Below, piece after piece: positions 17,514-26,867 of a DNA stretch of 64,000 bases (positions are counted from its first letter, which is position 1; each line of letters opens with the position of its first letter). This DNA is from JBQTIU01 sp052387815 (GTDB lineage Bacteria > Pseudomonadota > Alphaproteobacteria > CACIAM-22H2), in contig JBQTIU010000015.1 in assembly GCA_052387815.1 (NCBI GenBank), positions 62,001-126,000 on the forward strand. The letters run 5' to 3'. A model generated the notes under the pieces. It did no database searches, was not told the DNA's origin, and was given only the letters and a program-made list of their open reading frames with translations. Position numbers and translations under genes: made by a program.

Positions 17514-18623
17514 ATGCGAAAATACACGCTCGGGCTCGCCGCCGCCGTCACGGCGCTCGCCGTGTCCGGGGCGCAGGCCCAAGAAATCTTGATCGCTTCG
17601 GTCGGTCCGATGACCGGCCAGTATGCCGCCTTCGGCGAACAGCTGAAGCGCGGGGCGGAAATGGCGGTTGCCGATATCAACGCCAAGGGCGGGGTCATGG
17701 GCCGTCGTCTCAAGCTCGAGATCGGCGACGATGCCTGCGACCCGCGCCAGGCCCGCGCCGTCGCCGAGCAGATGGCAAGCCGCAAGGTCGTCTTCGTGGC
17801 CGGCCACTTCTGCTCGTCCTCGTCGATCCCCGCCTCCGAAGTCTATGCCGAGGCCAAGATCCTGCAGATCACGCCCGCCTCGACCAACCCGGCACTGACC
17901 GACCAGGCAGCGGGCAAGGGCTGGATCAACGTCTTCCGCACCTGCGGCCGCGACGATGCCCAGGGCCTGGTGGCGGGGGCCTTTCTCGCCGACAAGTTCA
18001 AGGGCAAGAAGGTCGCCATCATCCACGACAAGTCGACCTACGGCAAGGGCATCGCCGACGAAACCAAGAAGGCGATGAATGCCAAGGGCTTGCAGGAGGC
18101 CATGTACGAGGCCATCACCCAGGGCGACAAGGACTTCACCGCCCTCATCAGCAAAATGAAAGCGGGCGGCATCGACGCGATATATCTCGGGCTCTACCAC
18201 ACCGAGGCCGGCCTGATCGTCCGCCAAGCCCGCGGGCAGGGCCTCAACTCCCAGGTGATCTCGGAGGACGCGCTCGTCACCGACGAGTACTGGAAGATCA
18301 CCGGCCCGGCCGGCGAGGGCACGCTGATGACCTTCGCCCCCGATCCGCGCAAGGCGGTCGAGGCGAAGGACGTCGTGGCCAAGTTCAAGGCCCAGGGCTA
18401 TGACCCGGAGGGCTACACCCTCTATACCTATGCCGCGATCCAGGTGTGGGCCGATGCGGTCAACCGCACGAAGTCGTTGGATGTCGCGCCGCTGTCCAAG
18501 GCGATCCGCGGCGCCTCGTATGACACGGTGCTCGGCAACCTGCAGTACGACAACAAGGGCGACGTCAGCAACTCGAAGTACGTCTTCTACATTTGGCGCA
18601 ACGGCACGTACACCGAGATGTGA
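17514..18623 (+). CDS. livK: Branched-chain amino acid ABC substrate-binding protein
   Basis: A 369-residue periplasmic binding protein of the LivJ/LivK type. A signal peptide (MRKYTLGLAAAVTALAVSG, cleavage after AQA) leads into ILIASVGPMTGQYAAFGEQL, the conserved first strand and ligand loop. GHFCSSSSIPASEVYAEAKI and the HDKSTYGKGIADE hinge segment are also typical. A ribosome binding site (CAGGGAGTG) precedes the ATG. It lies 145 bases beyond the small membrane protein and probably has a promoter of its own, since binding proteins are made in excess. Confidence 0.92.
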   Translation: MRKYTLGLAAAVTALAVSGAQAQEILIASVGPMTGQYAAFGEQLKRGAEMAVADINAKGGVMGRRLKLEIGDDACDPRQARAVAEQMASRKVVFVAGHFCSSSSIPASEVYAEAKILQITPASTNPALTDQAAGKGWINVFRTCGRDDAQGLVAGAFLADKFKGKKVAIIHDKSTYGKGIADETKKAMNAKGLQEAMYEAITQGDKDFTALISKMKAGGIDAIYLGLYHTEAGLIVRQARGQGLNSQVISEDALVTDEYWKITGPAGEGTLMTFAPDPRKAVEAKDVVAKFKAQGYDPEGYTLYTYAAIQVWADAVNRTKSLDVAPLSKAIRGASYDTVLGNLQYDNKGDVSNSKYVFYIWRNGTYTEM

Positions 18624-18651
18624 TGGCAATCGGACCCTAAGGGGCCGAACG

Positions 18652-18683
18652 CGACGGCCCGGCGGACACCCGCCGGGCCGTTG
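18652..18683 (+). terminator. Terminator of the liv operon
   Basis: A perfect 12-base-pair stem, ACGGCCCGGCGG (18654-18665) with CCGCCGGGCCGT (18670-18681) and an ACAC loop, extended by two weaker pairs. It lies 30 bases after the binding-protein stop. The following TGTCGTTT is only weakly T-rich. It also faces the 3' end of mucR and could stop both. Confidence 0.75.
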
Positions 18684-18720
18684 TCGTTTGGCCGCTAGCG
18701 AAGCGGCGGGCGGCGGGGCC

Positions 18721-19164
18721 TTACTTCTTGACCTTGGCGCGGCGACCGTGGCCGGGCTTGCGCCCGAGGCCGATCTTCTTGGCGAAGGCCGAGCGCTGGG
18801 CAGCGTAATTGGGCGCCACCATCGGATAATTCGGGGCCAAGCCCCATTTCAGCCGGTATTGCTCGGGCGTCAACTTGTAGGCGGTGCGCAGGTGCCGCTT
18901 CAGCATCTTGAGCTTCTTGCCGTCCTCAAGACAAACGATGTACTCCGCCGTCACCGACTTCTTGATCGGCACCATCGGCTTGCGACCGCTCGCCGCCACG
19001 GGCGACCCGGCATCGAGCGCGGACATCGAAGAATGAATTGTCTTGATGAGCTCGGAGAGTTGTCCGGGCGACACCGTATTATTGCCGACATAGGCGGCGG
19101 CGACTTGGGCCGTCATGCGCAACAGGTCGCCGCGGTCGGGCTTGCCGTTTTCATCTTCGGTCAT
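18721..19164 (-). CDS. mucR: MucR/Ros family transcriptional regulator
   Basis: A 147-residue MucR/Ros DNA-binding protein. The DNA-binding core contains YIVCLEDGKKLKMLKRHLR, then LTPEQYRLKWGL and NYPMVAPNYAAQRSAFAKKI, all family hallmarks. Of the Ros zinc ligands, the first Cys and first His are present, but the second Cys position is Asp and the region of the second His reads TAY; several rhizobial homologues also lack zinc. The ATG at 19164 was chosen over one 24 bases upstream because the family starts MTEDE. MucR proteins control surface polysaccharide, motility and cell cycle genes by binding AT-rich DNA. Confidence 0.9.
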   Translation of the reverse strand: MTEDENGKPDRGDLLRMTAQVAAAYVGNNTVSPGQLSELIKTIHSSMSALDAGSPVAASGRKPMVPIKKSVTAEYIVCLEDGKKLKMLKRHLRTAYKLTPEQYRLKWGLAPNYPMVAPNYAAQRSAFAKKIGLGRKPGHGRRAKVKK

Positions 19165-19188
19165 CGGATGCCATCGCTCCTTTATCAT

Positions 19189-19585
19189 TCGAGGATGATT
19201 TCATTGGCATGGGGGGTATGGCGATGTCAATGAAAATTCAGGAACGTTCGCAATATTACAGTTTATTCTACTGACTTGCCGTGACCGCGCTCGGAGTTCC
19301 ACTAAGCGAACCCCACGCGACGTTCCGATTCGTGGAATTGTTTGCCCGGCGTCTTCGATCGTAGACTTGACGTCCGATTGGCGTCGATCGGTGTGTCACC
19401 GGCGATTCCGCGCCCGCAACACCCCTGCCGGAGGCCGGGAGTTTCGAGGCGCCAGCTTCGGTGGTCCCCGGGGAGACGCGCACGGGGCGCTCGGGCGCTT
19501 GGTATTGTGGCCAGTTGGCAGCGCATGGCGAGATATGGTAGCGTCAAGGGCTTCCTCGACCCCTCCACCCAGGAAAGACACGTCC
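19189..19585. other. Divergent intergenic region mucR-rpiB
   Basis: This 397-base gap contains the mucR inverted repeat and an AT-rich stretch to about 19270, then ordinary GC-rich sequence up to rpiB. Short open frames here have no recognisable motifs or ribosome binding sites. Apart from presumed promoters I see nothing in 19275-19560. Confidence 0.5.
19199..19235. promoter_or_regulatory. Inverted repeat upstream of mucR (possible operator)
   Basis: TTTCATTGGCAT (19199-19210) and ATGTCAATGAAA (19224-19235) are inverted copies matching at 11 of 12 positions, 13 bases apart and 35-71 bases upstream of the mucR ATG. They lie in an AT-rich stretch. MucR proteins are known to repress their own genes through AT-rich sites, so autoregulation is the likely use; this is inference. 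Confidence 0.5.
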
Positions 19586-20020
19586 ATGGCCGCCGAGCCC
19601 ATCGCCATCGCTTGCGACCACGCCGGCTTCGAGCTCAAGACTGCGCTGGCCCGGGACCTGGCGGCGGCAGGGTTCGAGGTGCTCGACCTCGGCACCCATT
19701 CGCGGGACAGCGTCGACTACCCGGACTTCGCGGCCGCGCTCGCCGCCGCGCTCAAGGGGCGCCAGGCGGGACGCGGTGTCCTTATCTGCGGTTCGGGGAT
19801 CGGCATCTCGATCGCTGCCAACCGCCATCCGGGCATCCGGGCGGCCGTGTGTCGCGATGCCGACGACGCCCGGCTGGCCCGCCGGCACAACGATGCCAAC
19901 GTCTTGTGCCTTGGCGGGCGGACGACCAGGCTTGAGGTCGCCAAGGACTGCCTGATGGCCTTTCTGTCCACGCCGTTCGAAGGCGGTCGCCATGCCGCCC
20001 GGGTCGAAAAGCTCGGATGA
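19586..20020 (+). CDS. rpiB: Ribose-5-phosphate isomerase B
   Basis: A 144-residue RpiB that interconverts ribose 5-phosphate and ribulose 5-phosphate. [11 protein letters not shown] at the start, [14 protein letters not shown], and the active-site Cys in [17 protein letters not shown] are all present. The ATG at 19586 follows an AGGAAAG ribosome binding site; upstream in-frame starts have no family match. It stands 40 bases before glyA, a common alphaproteobacterial pairing. Confidence 0.94.
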   Translation: MAAEPIAIACDHAGFELKTALARDLAAAGFEVLDLGTHSRDSVDYPDFAAALAAALKGRQAGRGVLICGSGIGISIAANRHPGIRAAVCRDADDARLARRHNDANVLCLGGRTTRLEVAKDCLMAFLSTPFEGGRHAARVEKLG

Positions 20021-20060
20021 GCCCCTCGCGCACCGCCGGTTGCGGTCGGGAGCGTCCCTG

Positions 20061-21371
20061 ATGTCGCTCGTCAAGCCAGCCTTCGCCGCGGGTCCTATCC
20101 AGCGCTTTTTCGGCCTCGGCCTCGCGCAAGCCGACCCCGAGCTGTACTGGGCCGTTGGCGAGGAGCTCCGACGCCAGCAGGACCGCGTCGAGCTCATCGC
20201 CTCCGAGAACCTGGTCTCGGCCGCGGTGCTCGAAGCCCAGGGCTCGGTGCTGACCAACAAATACGCGGAAGGATATCCCGGCCGGCGTTACTACGGCGGC
20301 TGCGAATTCGTCGATCGGGCCGAGGAGCTGGCGATCGCCCGGGCGTGCAGGCTGTTCCATTGCGGCTTCGCCAACGTCCAGCCGCATTCCGGGGCGCAGG
20401 CCAACCAGGCGGTCATGCTGGCGCTGCTGCAACCCGGCGATACCATCCTGGGCATGTCGCTGGCCGCCGGCGGGCACCTCACCCATGGCGCGGCACCCAA
20501 CCTATCGGGCAAATGGTTCGCGGCCGTGCAGTACGGCGTTCGGCGGGAGGACGCGCTCATCGACTACGACGAAGTCGAGCGGCTGGCAACAGCGCATCGG
20601 CCGAAATTGATCATCGCCGGCGGCTCGGCCTATGCGCGGATCATCGATTTCCAGCGCTTCCGGGCGATCGCCGACCGGGTCGGCGCGTATCTCATGGTCG
20701 ACATGGCCCACTTCGCCGGCCTGGTCGCCGGCGGGGTGTATCCGAGCCCGCTCCCCCACGCCCATGTCGTGACCGCCACCACGCACAAGACTTTGCGCGG
20801 CCCGCGCGGCGGCATGATCCTGTCCCAAGACGAGGGGCTCGGCCGGAAGATCAATGCCGCGGTTTTCCCCGGCCTCCAGGGCGGGCCGCTCATGCACGTG
20901 ATCGCCGCCAAGGCGGTGTCGTTCGGCGAGGCGCTGCGTCCCGAGTTCGCCGACTATGCGCGCCGCGTGGTCGACAATGCGCGCATCCTCGCCAAGCACC
21001 TCGCCGCCCGCGGGCTCGACATCGTCTCGGGCGGAACCGATACCCACCTGATGCTGGTCGATCTCAGGCCCAAGCGCCTGACCGGCAAGGCGGCCGAGGC
21101 AAGCCTCGATCGCGCCGGCATCACCTGCAACAAGAACGGCATCCCGTTCGACCCGGAAAAGCCGGCCGTAACCTCGGGCATCCGGCTCGGCACGCCGGCC
21201 GCCACCACCCGCGGCTTCGGGGTCGACGAGTTCCGCCTGGTGGGCGAACTGATCGGCGCGGTTCTGGACGGGCTCGGCGCCGACCCGTCCGCCAATGCGC
21301 CGGCCGAAGACGAGGCGCGCGCCAGGGTCGTCGAGCTGTGCCGGCGGTTTCCGGTCTATGGCGGCGGTTAG
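20061..21371 (+). CDS. glyA: Serine hydroxymethyltransferase
   Basis: A 436-residue PLP enzyme converting serine and tetrahydrofolate to glycine and methylene-tetrahydrofolate. The PLP lysine is K243 in [22 protein letters not shown] (42-50), [15 protein letters not shown] (66-80) and [11 protein letters not shown] are conserved folate and substrate segments. The ATG at 20061 gives the usual N-terminus with a short alphaproteobacterial extension. It supplies one-carbon units; nrdR follows 26 bases on. Confidence 0.97.
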   Translation: MSLVKPAFAAGPIQRFFGLGLAQADPELYWAVGEELRRQQDRVELIASENLVSAAVLEAQGSVLTNKYAEGYPGRRYYGGCEFVDRAEELAIARACRLFHCGFANVQPHSGAQANQAVMLALLQPGDTILGMSLAAGGHLTHGAAPNLSGKWFAAVQYGVRREDALIDYDEVERLATAHRPKLIIAGGSAYARIIDFQRFRAIADRVGAYLMVDMAHFAGLVAGGVYPSPLPHAHVVTATTHKTLRGPRGGMILSQDEGLGRKINAAVFPGLQGGPLMHVIAAKAVSFGEALRPEFADYARRVVDNARILAKHLAARGLDIVSGGTDTHLMLVDLRPKRLTGKAAEASLDRAGITCNKNGIPFDPEKPAVTSGIRLGTPAATTRGFGVDEFRLVGELIGAVLDGLGADPSANAPAEDEARARVVELCRRFPVYGGG

Positions 21372-21397
21372 CGCCGCGAGTCGGGGGGAAGGGGGGC

Positions 21398-21859
21398 ATG
21401 CGCTGTCCGTTTTGCAGTCACGATGACACCCAGGTGAAGGATTCGCGGCCGACTGAGGACAACGCCGCGATCCGCCGCCGGCGTTTCTGCCCGTCCTGCG
21501 GGTCGCGGTTCACGACCTTCGAGCGGGTGCAGTTGCGCGACCTCGTGGTCCTCAAGAAGAACAAGGCCAAGAAGGAAATTTTCGACCGCGACAAGGTGGC
21601 GCGGTCGATCTATATCGCCGTGCGCAAGCGGCCCGTCGAGCCCGAGCGCGTCGAGCGCATCGTCAACGGCATCGTGCGGCGGCTCGAGAGCCTCGGCGAA
21701 AGCGAAATATCCTCGAACGTGATCGGCGAGATGGTCATGGACGCGCTGTCCACCCTCGACCCGGTCGCCTATGTGAGATTCGCCTCGGTCTACCGCAATT
21801 TCCGCGAGGCCAAGGATTTCGAGGATTTCGTCGGCAAGCTGAGTGGCGACAAGGACTGA
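21398..21859 (+). CDS. nrdR: Transcriptional repressor NrdR
   Basis: A 153-residue repressor of ribonucleotide reductase genes. The zinc ribbon is CPFC at residues 3-6 with CPSCGSRF at 31-38, followed by the ATP-cone that begins [32 protein letters not shown] stretch precedes the ATG. It binds ATP or dATP and shuts off nrd promoters. No NrdR box pair was looked for beyond this window. Confidence 0.96.
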   Translation: MRCPFCSHDDTQVKDSRPTEDNAAIRRRRFCPSCGSRFTTFERVQLRDLVVLKKNKAKKEIFDRDKVARSIYIAVRKRPVEPERVERIVNGIVRRLESLGESEISSNVIGEMVMDALSTLDPVAYVRFASVYRNFREAKDFEDFVGKLSGDKD

Positions 21860-22958
21860 TCCGGCCGATCCCGGCCACATGCGGGCGGCGCTGATGCTGG
21901 CGCGCCGGGGGTTGGGGCGCACCTGGCCGAACCCGGCGGTGGGCTGCGTGGTGGTCAGCGGAGGCCACGTGGTCGGCCGCGGCTGGACCCAGCCGGGCGG
22001 GCGGCCGCATGCCGAGACCGAGGCGCTGGAGCGCGCCGGCGCGGCCGCCAAGGGCGCCAGCGTCTATGTGTCGCTCGAGCCGTGCAGCCATCACGGCCGC
22101 ACGCCGCCCTGCGCCGAGGCCCTCATCCAAGCGGGCGTCGAGCGCGTGATCGCGGCGATCGAGGATCCCGACCCGCGGGTCAAGGGGCAAGGCTTCGCCC
22201 GGCTCCGCGCGGCCGGCGTTGCGATCGAGACCGGTCTTCTCGCCGAGGCGGCCGCGGAGCTCAACGCCGGGTTCCTTTCCCGCCTGCGCTCGGGCCGCCC
22301 GCTGGTCACGCTCAAGGCCGCCACCACGCTCGATGGCCGCATCGCCACCGCCCGCGGCGACAGCCGCTGGATCACCGGCGAGACGGCGCGTGCGCGGGCC
22401 CACGCGCTGCGCGCCGTCAACGACGCGGTCATGGTCGGAATCGGCACCGCGCTCGCCGACGATCCGATGCTCACCTGCCGCCTGCCCGGCATGGAAGACC
22501 GCCGGCCGGTCCGCATCGTTGTCGACGGAAGGCTGCGCCTGCCGCTGACCAGCAAGCTGGTCGCCACGGCCCGGCTGACGCCGACCTGGATCCTCACCCA
22601 CGAACGGGCCGCGCGAGACCGCCTGCGGGCCCTCATCGATGCCGGGGTCGACATCGTGACGGTCGCCGCCGGCGCGGACCAGCGGCCCGATCTGGCCGCG
22701 GCGCTCACGGCCCTCGGCGCGCGCGGCCTGACGCGCGTCCTCGTCGAGGGCGGCGGGCGGCTGACGGCCGCGCTCCTTCGCTCGCGGCTGGTCGACCGCC
22801 TGGTCTGGTTCCGCGCCGCGCGACTGTTCGGGGGCGACGGGCTGCCGGTGGCGGCCGCGCTCGGCGTCGAGGCGCTCGGCGAGGCGCCGGGGTTCGTGCG
22901 CCGCGCGGTCGAGCCCTGCGGCGAGGATATCGTGGAAACTTACGTCCGCCGCGATTAA
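21843..22958 (+). CDS. ribD: Bifunctional riboflavin deaminase-reductase RibD
   Basis: A 371-residue two-domain enzyme for steps two and three of riboflavin synthesis. The zinc deaminase domain has HAETEAL and [11 protein letters not shown]. The C-terminal reductase domain begins [20 protein letters not shown] and contains [12 protein letters not shown]. The start is a GTG 17 bases inside nrdR; an ATG at 21879 ([12 protein letters not shown]) is possible but would lose conserved residues. It is 9 bases from ribE. Confidence 0.94.
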   Translation: MATRTDPADPGHMRAALMLARRGLGRTWPNPAVGCVVVSGGHVVGRGWTQPGGRPHAETEALERAGAAAKGASVYVSLEPCSHHGRTPPCAEALIQAGVERVIAAIEDPDPRVKGQGFARLRAAGVAIETGLLAEAAAELNAGFLSRLRSGRPLVTLKAATTLDGRIATARGDSRWITGETARARAHALRAVNDAVMVGIGTALADDPMLTCRLPGMEDRRPVRIVVDGRLRLPLTSKLVATARLTPTWILTHERAARDRLRALIDAGVDIVTVAAGADQRPDLAAALTALGARGLTRVLVEGGGRLTAALLRSRLVDRLVWFRAARLFGGDGLPVAAALGVEALGEAPGFVRRAVEPCGEDIVETYVRRD

Positions 22959-22967
22959 ATCAAGGTC

Positions 22968-23576
22968 ATGTTCACCGGCATCGTCACCGATGTGGGTCGC
23001 GTGCGCGCCGTCGCGCCCTCCGGGCCTGGCCATGATGCGCTGCTCACGATCGAGACCGCGTTGGCAACCGACACCATGACCCTCGGGGCCTCGATCGCCT
23101 GCGCCGGGGTCTGCCTGACGGTGGTCGACAAGGGGCCGGGCTGGTTCGCCGTCGAGGCCTCGGCGGAGACCCTGGTTCGGACCACGCTCGGCGAATGGCA
23201 AGCGGGGAGGAGGGTCAACCTCGAGCGGCCGCTGCGCCTCGGCGATGAGCTGGGCGGCCACCTGGTCAGCGGCCATGTCGACGGGACGGCGCGCGCGGTC
23301 GAACGGCGGGCCGAGGGCGGCAGCCTCCGCTTCGTCTTCGAGGCGCCGGCCGTACTCGGCCGGTTCATCGCCGCCAAGGGCTCGGTGGCGCTCGACGGCG
23401 TGTCGCTGACCGTCAACGCGGTCGAGGACATGGGGGACGTCACGAGGTTCACGGTCAACATCATCCCCACCACCGGCCGGAGCACGACCTTCGGCGAGCT
23501 CGGGCCCGGGGCGCGCGTCAATCTGGAAGTGGACACCCTGGTGCGGTATGTTTTGCGCGCCAGGGAGAGGAGTTGA
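22968..23576 (+). CDS. ribE: Riboflavin synthase alpha chain
   Basis: A 202-residue riboflavin synthase that dismutates two 6,7-dimethyl-8-ribityllumazine molecules. It has the two expected barrel repeats, each with a start like MFTGIVTDVG (1-10) and GGHLVSGHVDGTA in the second. GASIACAGVCLTVV is the active-site region. Length is standard. No FMN riboswitch fits in the 9-base gap upstream. Confidence 0.95.
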   Translation: MFTGIVTDVGRVRAVAPSGPGHDALLTIETALATDTMTLGASIACAGVCLTVVDKGPGWFAVEASAETLVRTTLGEWQAGRRVNLERPLRLGDELGGHLVSGHVDGTARAVERRAEGGSLRFVFEAPAVLGRFIAAKGSVALDGVSLTVNAVEDMGDVTRFTVNIIPTTGRSTTFGELGPGARVNLEVDTLVRYVLRARERS

Positions 23577-23581
23577 CCGGC

Positions 23582-24808
23582 ATGAGCACATCCGACCACC
23601 GGGGCGCCAGCCTGACCCGTGGCGCCGACGAGGCGGCGGTCCTGTCGCGCATCGAAGACGTGATCGAGGACGTGCGCAACGGGCGGATGTGCATCCTGAT
23701 CGACGACGAGACGCGGGAGGACGAGGGCGATCTCGTCATCCCGGCGCAGATGGCGACGCCGGCGGCGATCAATTTCATGGCCAAGCACGGCCGCGGGCTG
23801 GTCTGCCTCGCGCTCACGCGCGAACGGGTCGAACAGCTCGGCCTGAAGCTGATGGCGCGCGAGAATGCGAGCCGCCACCAGACCGCGTTCACGGTCTCGA
23901 TCGAGGCGCGCGAGGGCGTGAGCACCGGCATCTCCGCTTCCGACCGGGCGCGCACCATCGCGGTGGCGATCGATCCCTCGAAGGGGCCGGCCGATATCGC
24001 CACACCCGGCCACGTCTTTCCCCTGGTCGCGCGCGACGGGGGCGTGCTGGTGCGCGCCGGCCACACCGAGGCGGCGATCGACATCGCGCGGCTTGCGGGA
24101 CTGATCCCGGCCGGCGTGGTGTGCGAGATCATGAACGACGACGGCACCATGGCCCGGCTGCCCGATCTCGTCAAGTTCGCGCAATTCCATGGCCTCAAGA
24201 TCGCGACCATCGCCGATCTCATCGCCTATCGCCGCCGCCACGACCGGGTCATCGAGCGCCAGCTGGAAAGCGTGCTCGACAGCCGCTACGGGGGGCTCTT
24301 TCGAATGATCGTCTATGTCAACAAGGCGGCCTATGCCGAGCACATCGCGCTCGTCAAGGGCGATCTCTCGGCTCCGGGCCCGGTCCTCGTGCGCATGCAC
24401 GCGCTCGACGTGCTCGACGATGTGCTGGGGGATCGCTCGGCCGGCCGCGGCGGCGTCCTGCACACGGCCATGCGGATGATCGGCGAGGCGGGCCGCGGCG
24501 TCGCGGTCCTGATTCGCGAGCCGCGCGCCACCAGCCTGTCGGACCGCGTGCGGGCGCGCCTGGGCGACCGCGCCTCGCCGGCGGTGGCCTTGGGCGAATT
24601 CCTGTCCGAGCGCGGCCGGACCAAGGCGGCGTCGGTCCCGGTCCGGGTCGAGCTGCGCGACTACGGCGTCGGCGCGCAGATTTTGCTCGACCTCGGGGTC
24701 AAGGATATGATCCTGCTGTCGAACACCAGGCGCACCATCATCGGGCTCGAAGGTTACGGGTTGTCGGTGGTCGAAACGCGGCCGGTCCCTCCCGCCGACG
24801 ATGATTGA
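23582..24808 (+). CDS. ribB: DHBP synthase with GTP cyclohydrolase II-like domain (RibBX)
   Basis: A 408-residue fusion. Residues 20-225 are a complete 3,4-dihydroxy-2-butanone 4-phosphate synthase: DDETREDEGDLVIPAQMA, then VFPLVARDGGVLVRAGHTEA. The rest resembles GTP cyclohydrolase II in outline (GRGVAVLIRE, YGVGAQILLDLGV), but the three zinc cysteines are gone: the usual SEC is ALD and RCDCG is replaced by RSAGRGG. Such RibB-RibX fusions lacking cyclohydrolase activity are known in alphaproteobacteria. The ATG at 23582 was chosen. An active RibA should be encoded elsewhere. Confidence 0.9.
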   Translation: MSTSDHRGASLTRGADEAAVLSRIEDVIEDVRNGRMCILIDDETREDEGDLVIPAQMATPAAINFMAKHGRGLVCLALTRERVEQLGLKLMARENASRHQTAFTVSIEAREGVSTGISASDRARTIAVAIDPSKGPADIATPGHVFPLVARDGGVLVRAGHTEAAIDIARLAGLIPAGVVCEIMNDDGTMARLPDLVKFAQFHGLKIATIADLIAYRRRHDRVIERQLESVLDSRYGGLFRMIVYVNKAAYAEHIALVKGDLSAPGPVLVRMHALDVLDDVLGDRSAGRGGVLHTAMRMIGEAGRGVAVLIREPRATSLSDRVRARLGDRASPAVALGEFLSERGRTKAASVPVRVELRDYGVGAQILLDLGVKDMILLSNTRRTIIGLEGYGLSVVETRPVPPADDD

Positions 24809-24852
24809 TCGCCAAGTGCGACAGCGCCGGGTCGAAACCGCTGAGGGCAATC

Positions 24853-25317
24853 ATGGCCGACGTCCCGCACATCATGATCGTCGAGGCGCGGTTTTACCCC
24901 GACATCGCCGACGAGCTGATCCGCGGGGCGTTGCGGGTCCTGGAAGGCGCCGGCACCAGTTATGAGCGCTTCGCGGTTCCGGGCGCCTTCGAGATTCCGG
25001 CGGCGATCCGCTACGCCGTCCGCTCGCTGGATTTTTTCTCCGCCCGCCGGCGCTTCGATGGATACGTGGCGCTCGGCTGCGTGATCCGCGGCGAGACCTC
25101 GCATTACAAGCATGTTTGCGAGGAGAGCGCCCGGGCGCTCCAGGACTTGGCGGTGGAACATACGCTCGCCGTCGGCTACGGCATTCTCACGGTCGACAAT
25201 CGGGAGCAGGCCTGGGAACGCGCCAAGCTCGACCGCCGCGATCGCGGCGGCCATGCGGCGCGGGCCTGCCTCGAGATGCTCGAACTCAAGCGCAAATTTC
25301 GGCTCTACCCGAGATGA
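24853..25317 (+). CDS. ribH: Lumazine synthase
   Basis: A 154-residue 6,7-dimethyl-8-ribityllumazine synthase. VPGAFEIPAAIRYAV, GYVALGCVIRGETSHYKHV with the catalytic His in the GETSHYKHV segment, and VGYGILTVDNREQAWERA are conserved. The ATG at 24853 follows GAGGGCAATC, a fair ribosome binding site; a TTG 48 bases upstream is less likely. It overlaps nusB by an ATGA. An insertion (SLDFFSARRRFDGY) in the middle is usual for the alphaproteobacterial form. Confidence 0.95.
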   Translation: MADVPHIMIVEARFYPDIADELIRGALRVLEGAGTSYERFAVPGAFEIPAAIRYAVRSLDFFSARRRFDGYVALGCVIRGETSHYKHVCEESARALQDLAVEHTLAVGYGILTVDNREQAWERAKLDRRDRGGHAARACLEMLELKRKFRLYPR

Positions 25318-25784
25318 CCCGCGGCGCGCGGCATCCGGCCTCGGGCAAGCGCAGCCGAGCCCGGCTCGCCGCGGTCCAGGCGCTTTACCAGATCGATCTC
25401 ACCGGCGCGGCACCGGGGGCGGTCATCGAGGAATTCCGCCTGCACCGGCTCGCCGGGCAGGCGGCCGCCGACGCCGCCCTGTTCGCCGATCTCGTCGAAG
25501 GGGCGTGCGCCACGCAAGCCGACATCGATGCCCTCCTGCGGTCGGCCCTCGCGGAGGGCTGGACGCTCGAGCGGCTGGAATCCGTGCTGCGGGCGGCGCT
25601 GCGCGCCGGCGTCTACGAGCTGATGGCCCACGCCGATGTTCCGGCGCGGGTGGCGATCAACGAGTACGTGGATATCGCTCACGCCTTCGCCGTCGGCCGC
25701 GACGTGGGGTTCTTGAACGGCGTGCTCGATCGCCTGGCGCGGCGCCTGCGGCCGGGCGAACTCGAATTGACACCGGCCCGATGA
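25314..25784 (+). CDS. nusB: Transcription antitermination factor NusB
   Basis: A 156-residue all-helical RNA-binding protein of the rRNA antitermination complex. RARLAAVQALYQIDL near residue 16 and VPARVAINEYVDIAHAF with FLNGVLDRLAR at the end are the family's hallmarks. ATGA overlaps with both ribH and thiL show it belongs to the rib operon, a very common arrangement. Confidence 0.94.
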   Translation: MTRGARHPASGKRSRARLAAVQALYQIDLTGAAPGAVIEEFRLHRLAGQAAADAALFADLVEGACATQADIDALLRSALAEGWTLERLESVLRAALRAGVYELMAHADVPARVAINEYVDIAHAFAVGRDVGFLNGVLDRLARRLRPGELELTPAR

Positions 25785-26785
25785 CGCCCCCCGGATCGGA
25801 TCGCGCGCGCAAGATCGGGGAGTTCGAGGCGATCGCTCGCTATTTCGCGCCGCTGGCGAAGGACGTGCCCGGCGCCCACTCGCTCGCCGAGGATGCGGCC
25901 TCGCTCTCGCTTGCCGCTGCCCACGAGCTGGTGGTCACGACCGATGCGCTGGTCGAGGGCGTTCATTTTCTCGCCGACGATCCGCCCGATCTGGTGGCCC
26001 GCAAGGCCCTCAGGGTGAACTTGTCCGACTTGGCGGGGAAAGGCGCCGTGCCGCGCTGGTATCTGCTCGACGCCGTCTTGCCACGGCGGATCGGCGAACC
26101 GTGGATCGCCGCCTTCGCAAGCGGTCTGGCCGCCGACCAGGCCGAGTTCGCCGTCGTGCTGGTGGGCGGCGATATGGCCTCGACACCAGGGCCGCTGACG
26201 CTCGCCATCACGGCGCTCGGCGAGGTACCGGCGGGCCGGATGCTGCGGCGCTCGGGCGCGCGCGCGGGCGATGTCATTTTCCATTCCGGCACGATCGGCG
26301 ACGGGGCGTTGGGCTTGCGCGTCCGGCGCGGCGAACTCGCCTTCCTCGACGCCTCCGCCCGCGATTTCCTGGCCCGGCGTTATCGCCTGCCCGAGCCGCG
26401 CGTGGCACTCGGGCCGAGGCTGGTCGGCGTCGCCTCGGCGGCGCTCGACGTCTCCGACGGGCTGGTCGCCGATCTCGGGCATATTTGCACGACCTCGGGG
26501 CTGGGAGCGGTCATCGAGGAAGCGCGCGTCAACCTGTCGCCGGCAGCGAAGGCGGCCCTCGCTTACGATCCCGAGGCGATGGCGAGCGTGCTCGGCGGCG
26601 GCGACGATTACGAGATTCTGTTCACCGCGCCGGCGCCGAGCAAACCGAAGCTGGCGGCCCTCGCCGCCGCGCTCGGCGTGCCGATGACCGCCATCGGGGA
26701 GATGCGGCCGGGGCAAGGCGTCACGGTGCTCGGCCCCGACGGCCGGCGCCGGGCGGTCGAGCGCGGCGGCTGGACGCATTTCTGA
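25781..26785 (+). CDS. thiL: Thiamine-monophosphate kinase
   Basis: A 334-residue ThiL that phosphorylates thiamine phosphate to the diphosphate cofactor. EDAASLSL, VVTTDALVEGVHF and ALRVNLSDLAGKGA contain the metal and ATP residues; ALDVSDGLVADLGHI and GGGDDYEILFT are also diagnostic. The start overlaps the nusB stop. Last gene of the rpiB-to-thiL run. Confidence 0.95.
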   Translation: MTPPGSDRARKIGEFEAIARYFAPLAKDVPGAHSLAEDAASLSLAAAHELVVTTDALVEGVHFLADDPPDLVARKALRVNLSDLAGKGAVPRWYLLDAVLPRRIGEPWIAAFASGLAADQAEFAVVLVGGDMASTPGPLTLAITALGEVPAGRMLRRSGARAGDVIFHSGTIGDGALGLRVRRGELAFLDASARDFLARRYRLPEPRVALGPRLVGVASAALDVSDGLVADLGHICTTSGLGAVIEEARVNLSPAAKAALAYDPEAMASVLGGGDDYEILFTAPAPSKPKLAALAAALGVPMTAIGEMRPGQGVTVLGPDGRRRAVERGGWTHF

Positions 26786-26867
26786 TCGCGCGAGGGGGCC
26801 TTCATTCTCCCTTTACCGTCCGGGCGCTAGGCTTCGATGCTCGGGTGCGGCGAGAAGAGAGAGCGTC

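Noticed and set aside
22959..22967. FMN riboswitch before a rib gene
   Set aside because: Gaps inside the rib run are 9-45 bases at most, too short for the roughly 140-base element.
22955..24850. A 631-codon minus-strand open frame opposite ribE and ribB
   Set aside because: Antisense to two conserved rib genes; composition of a shadow.
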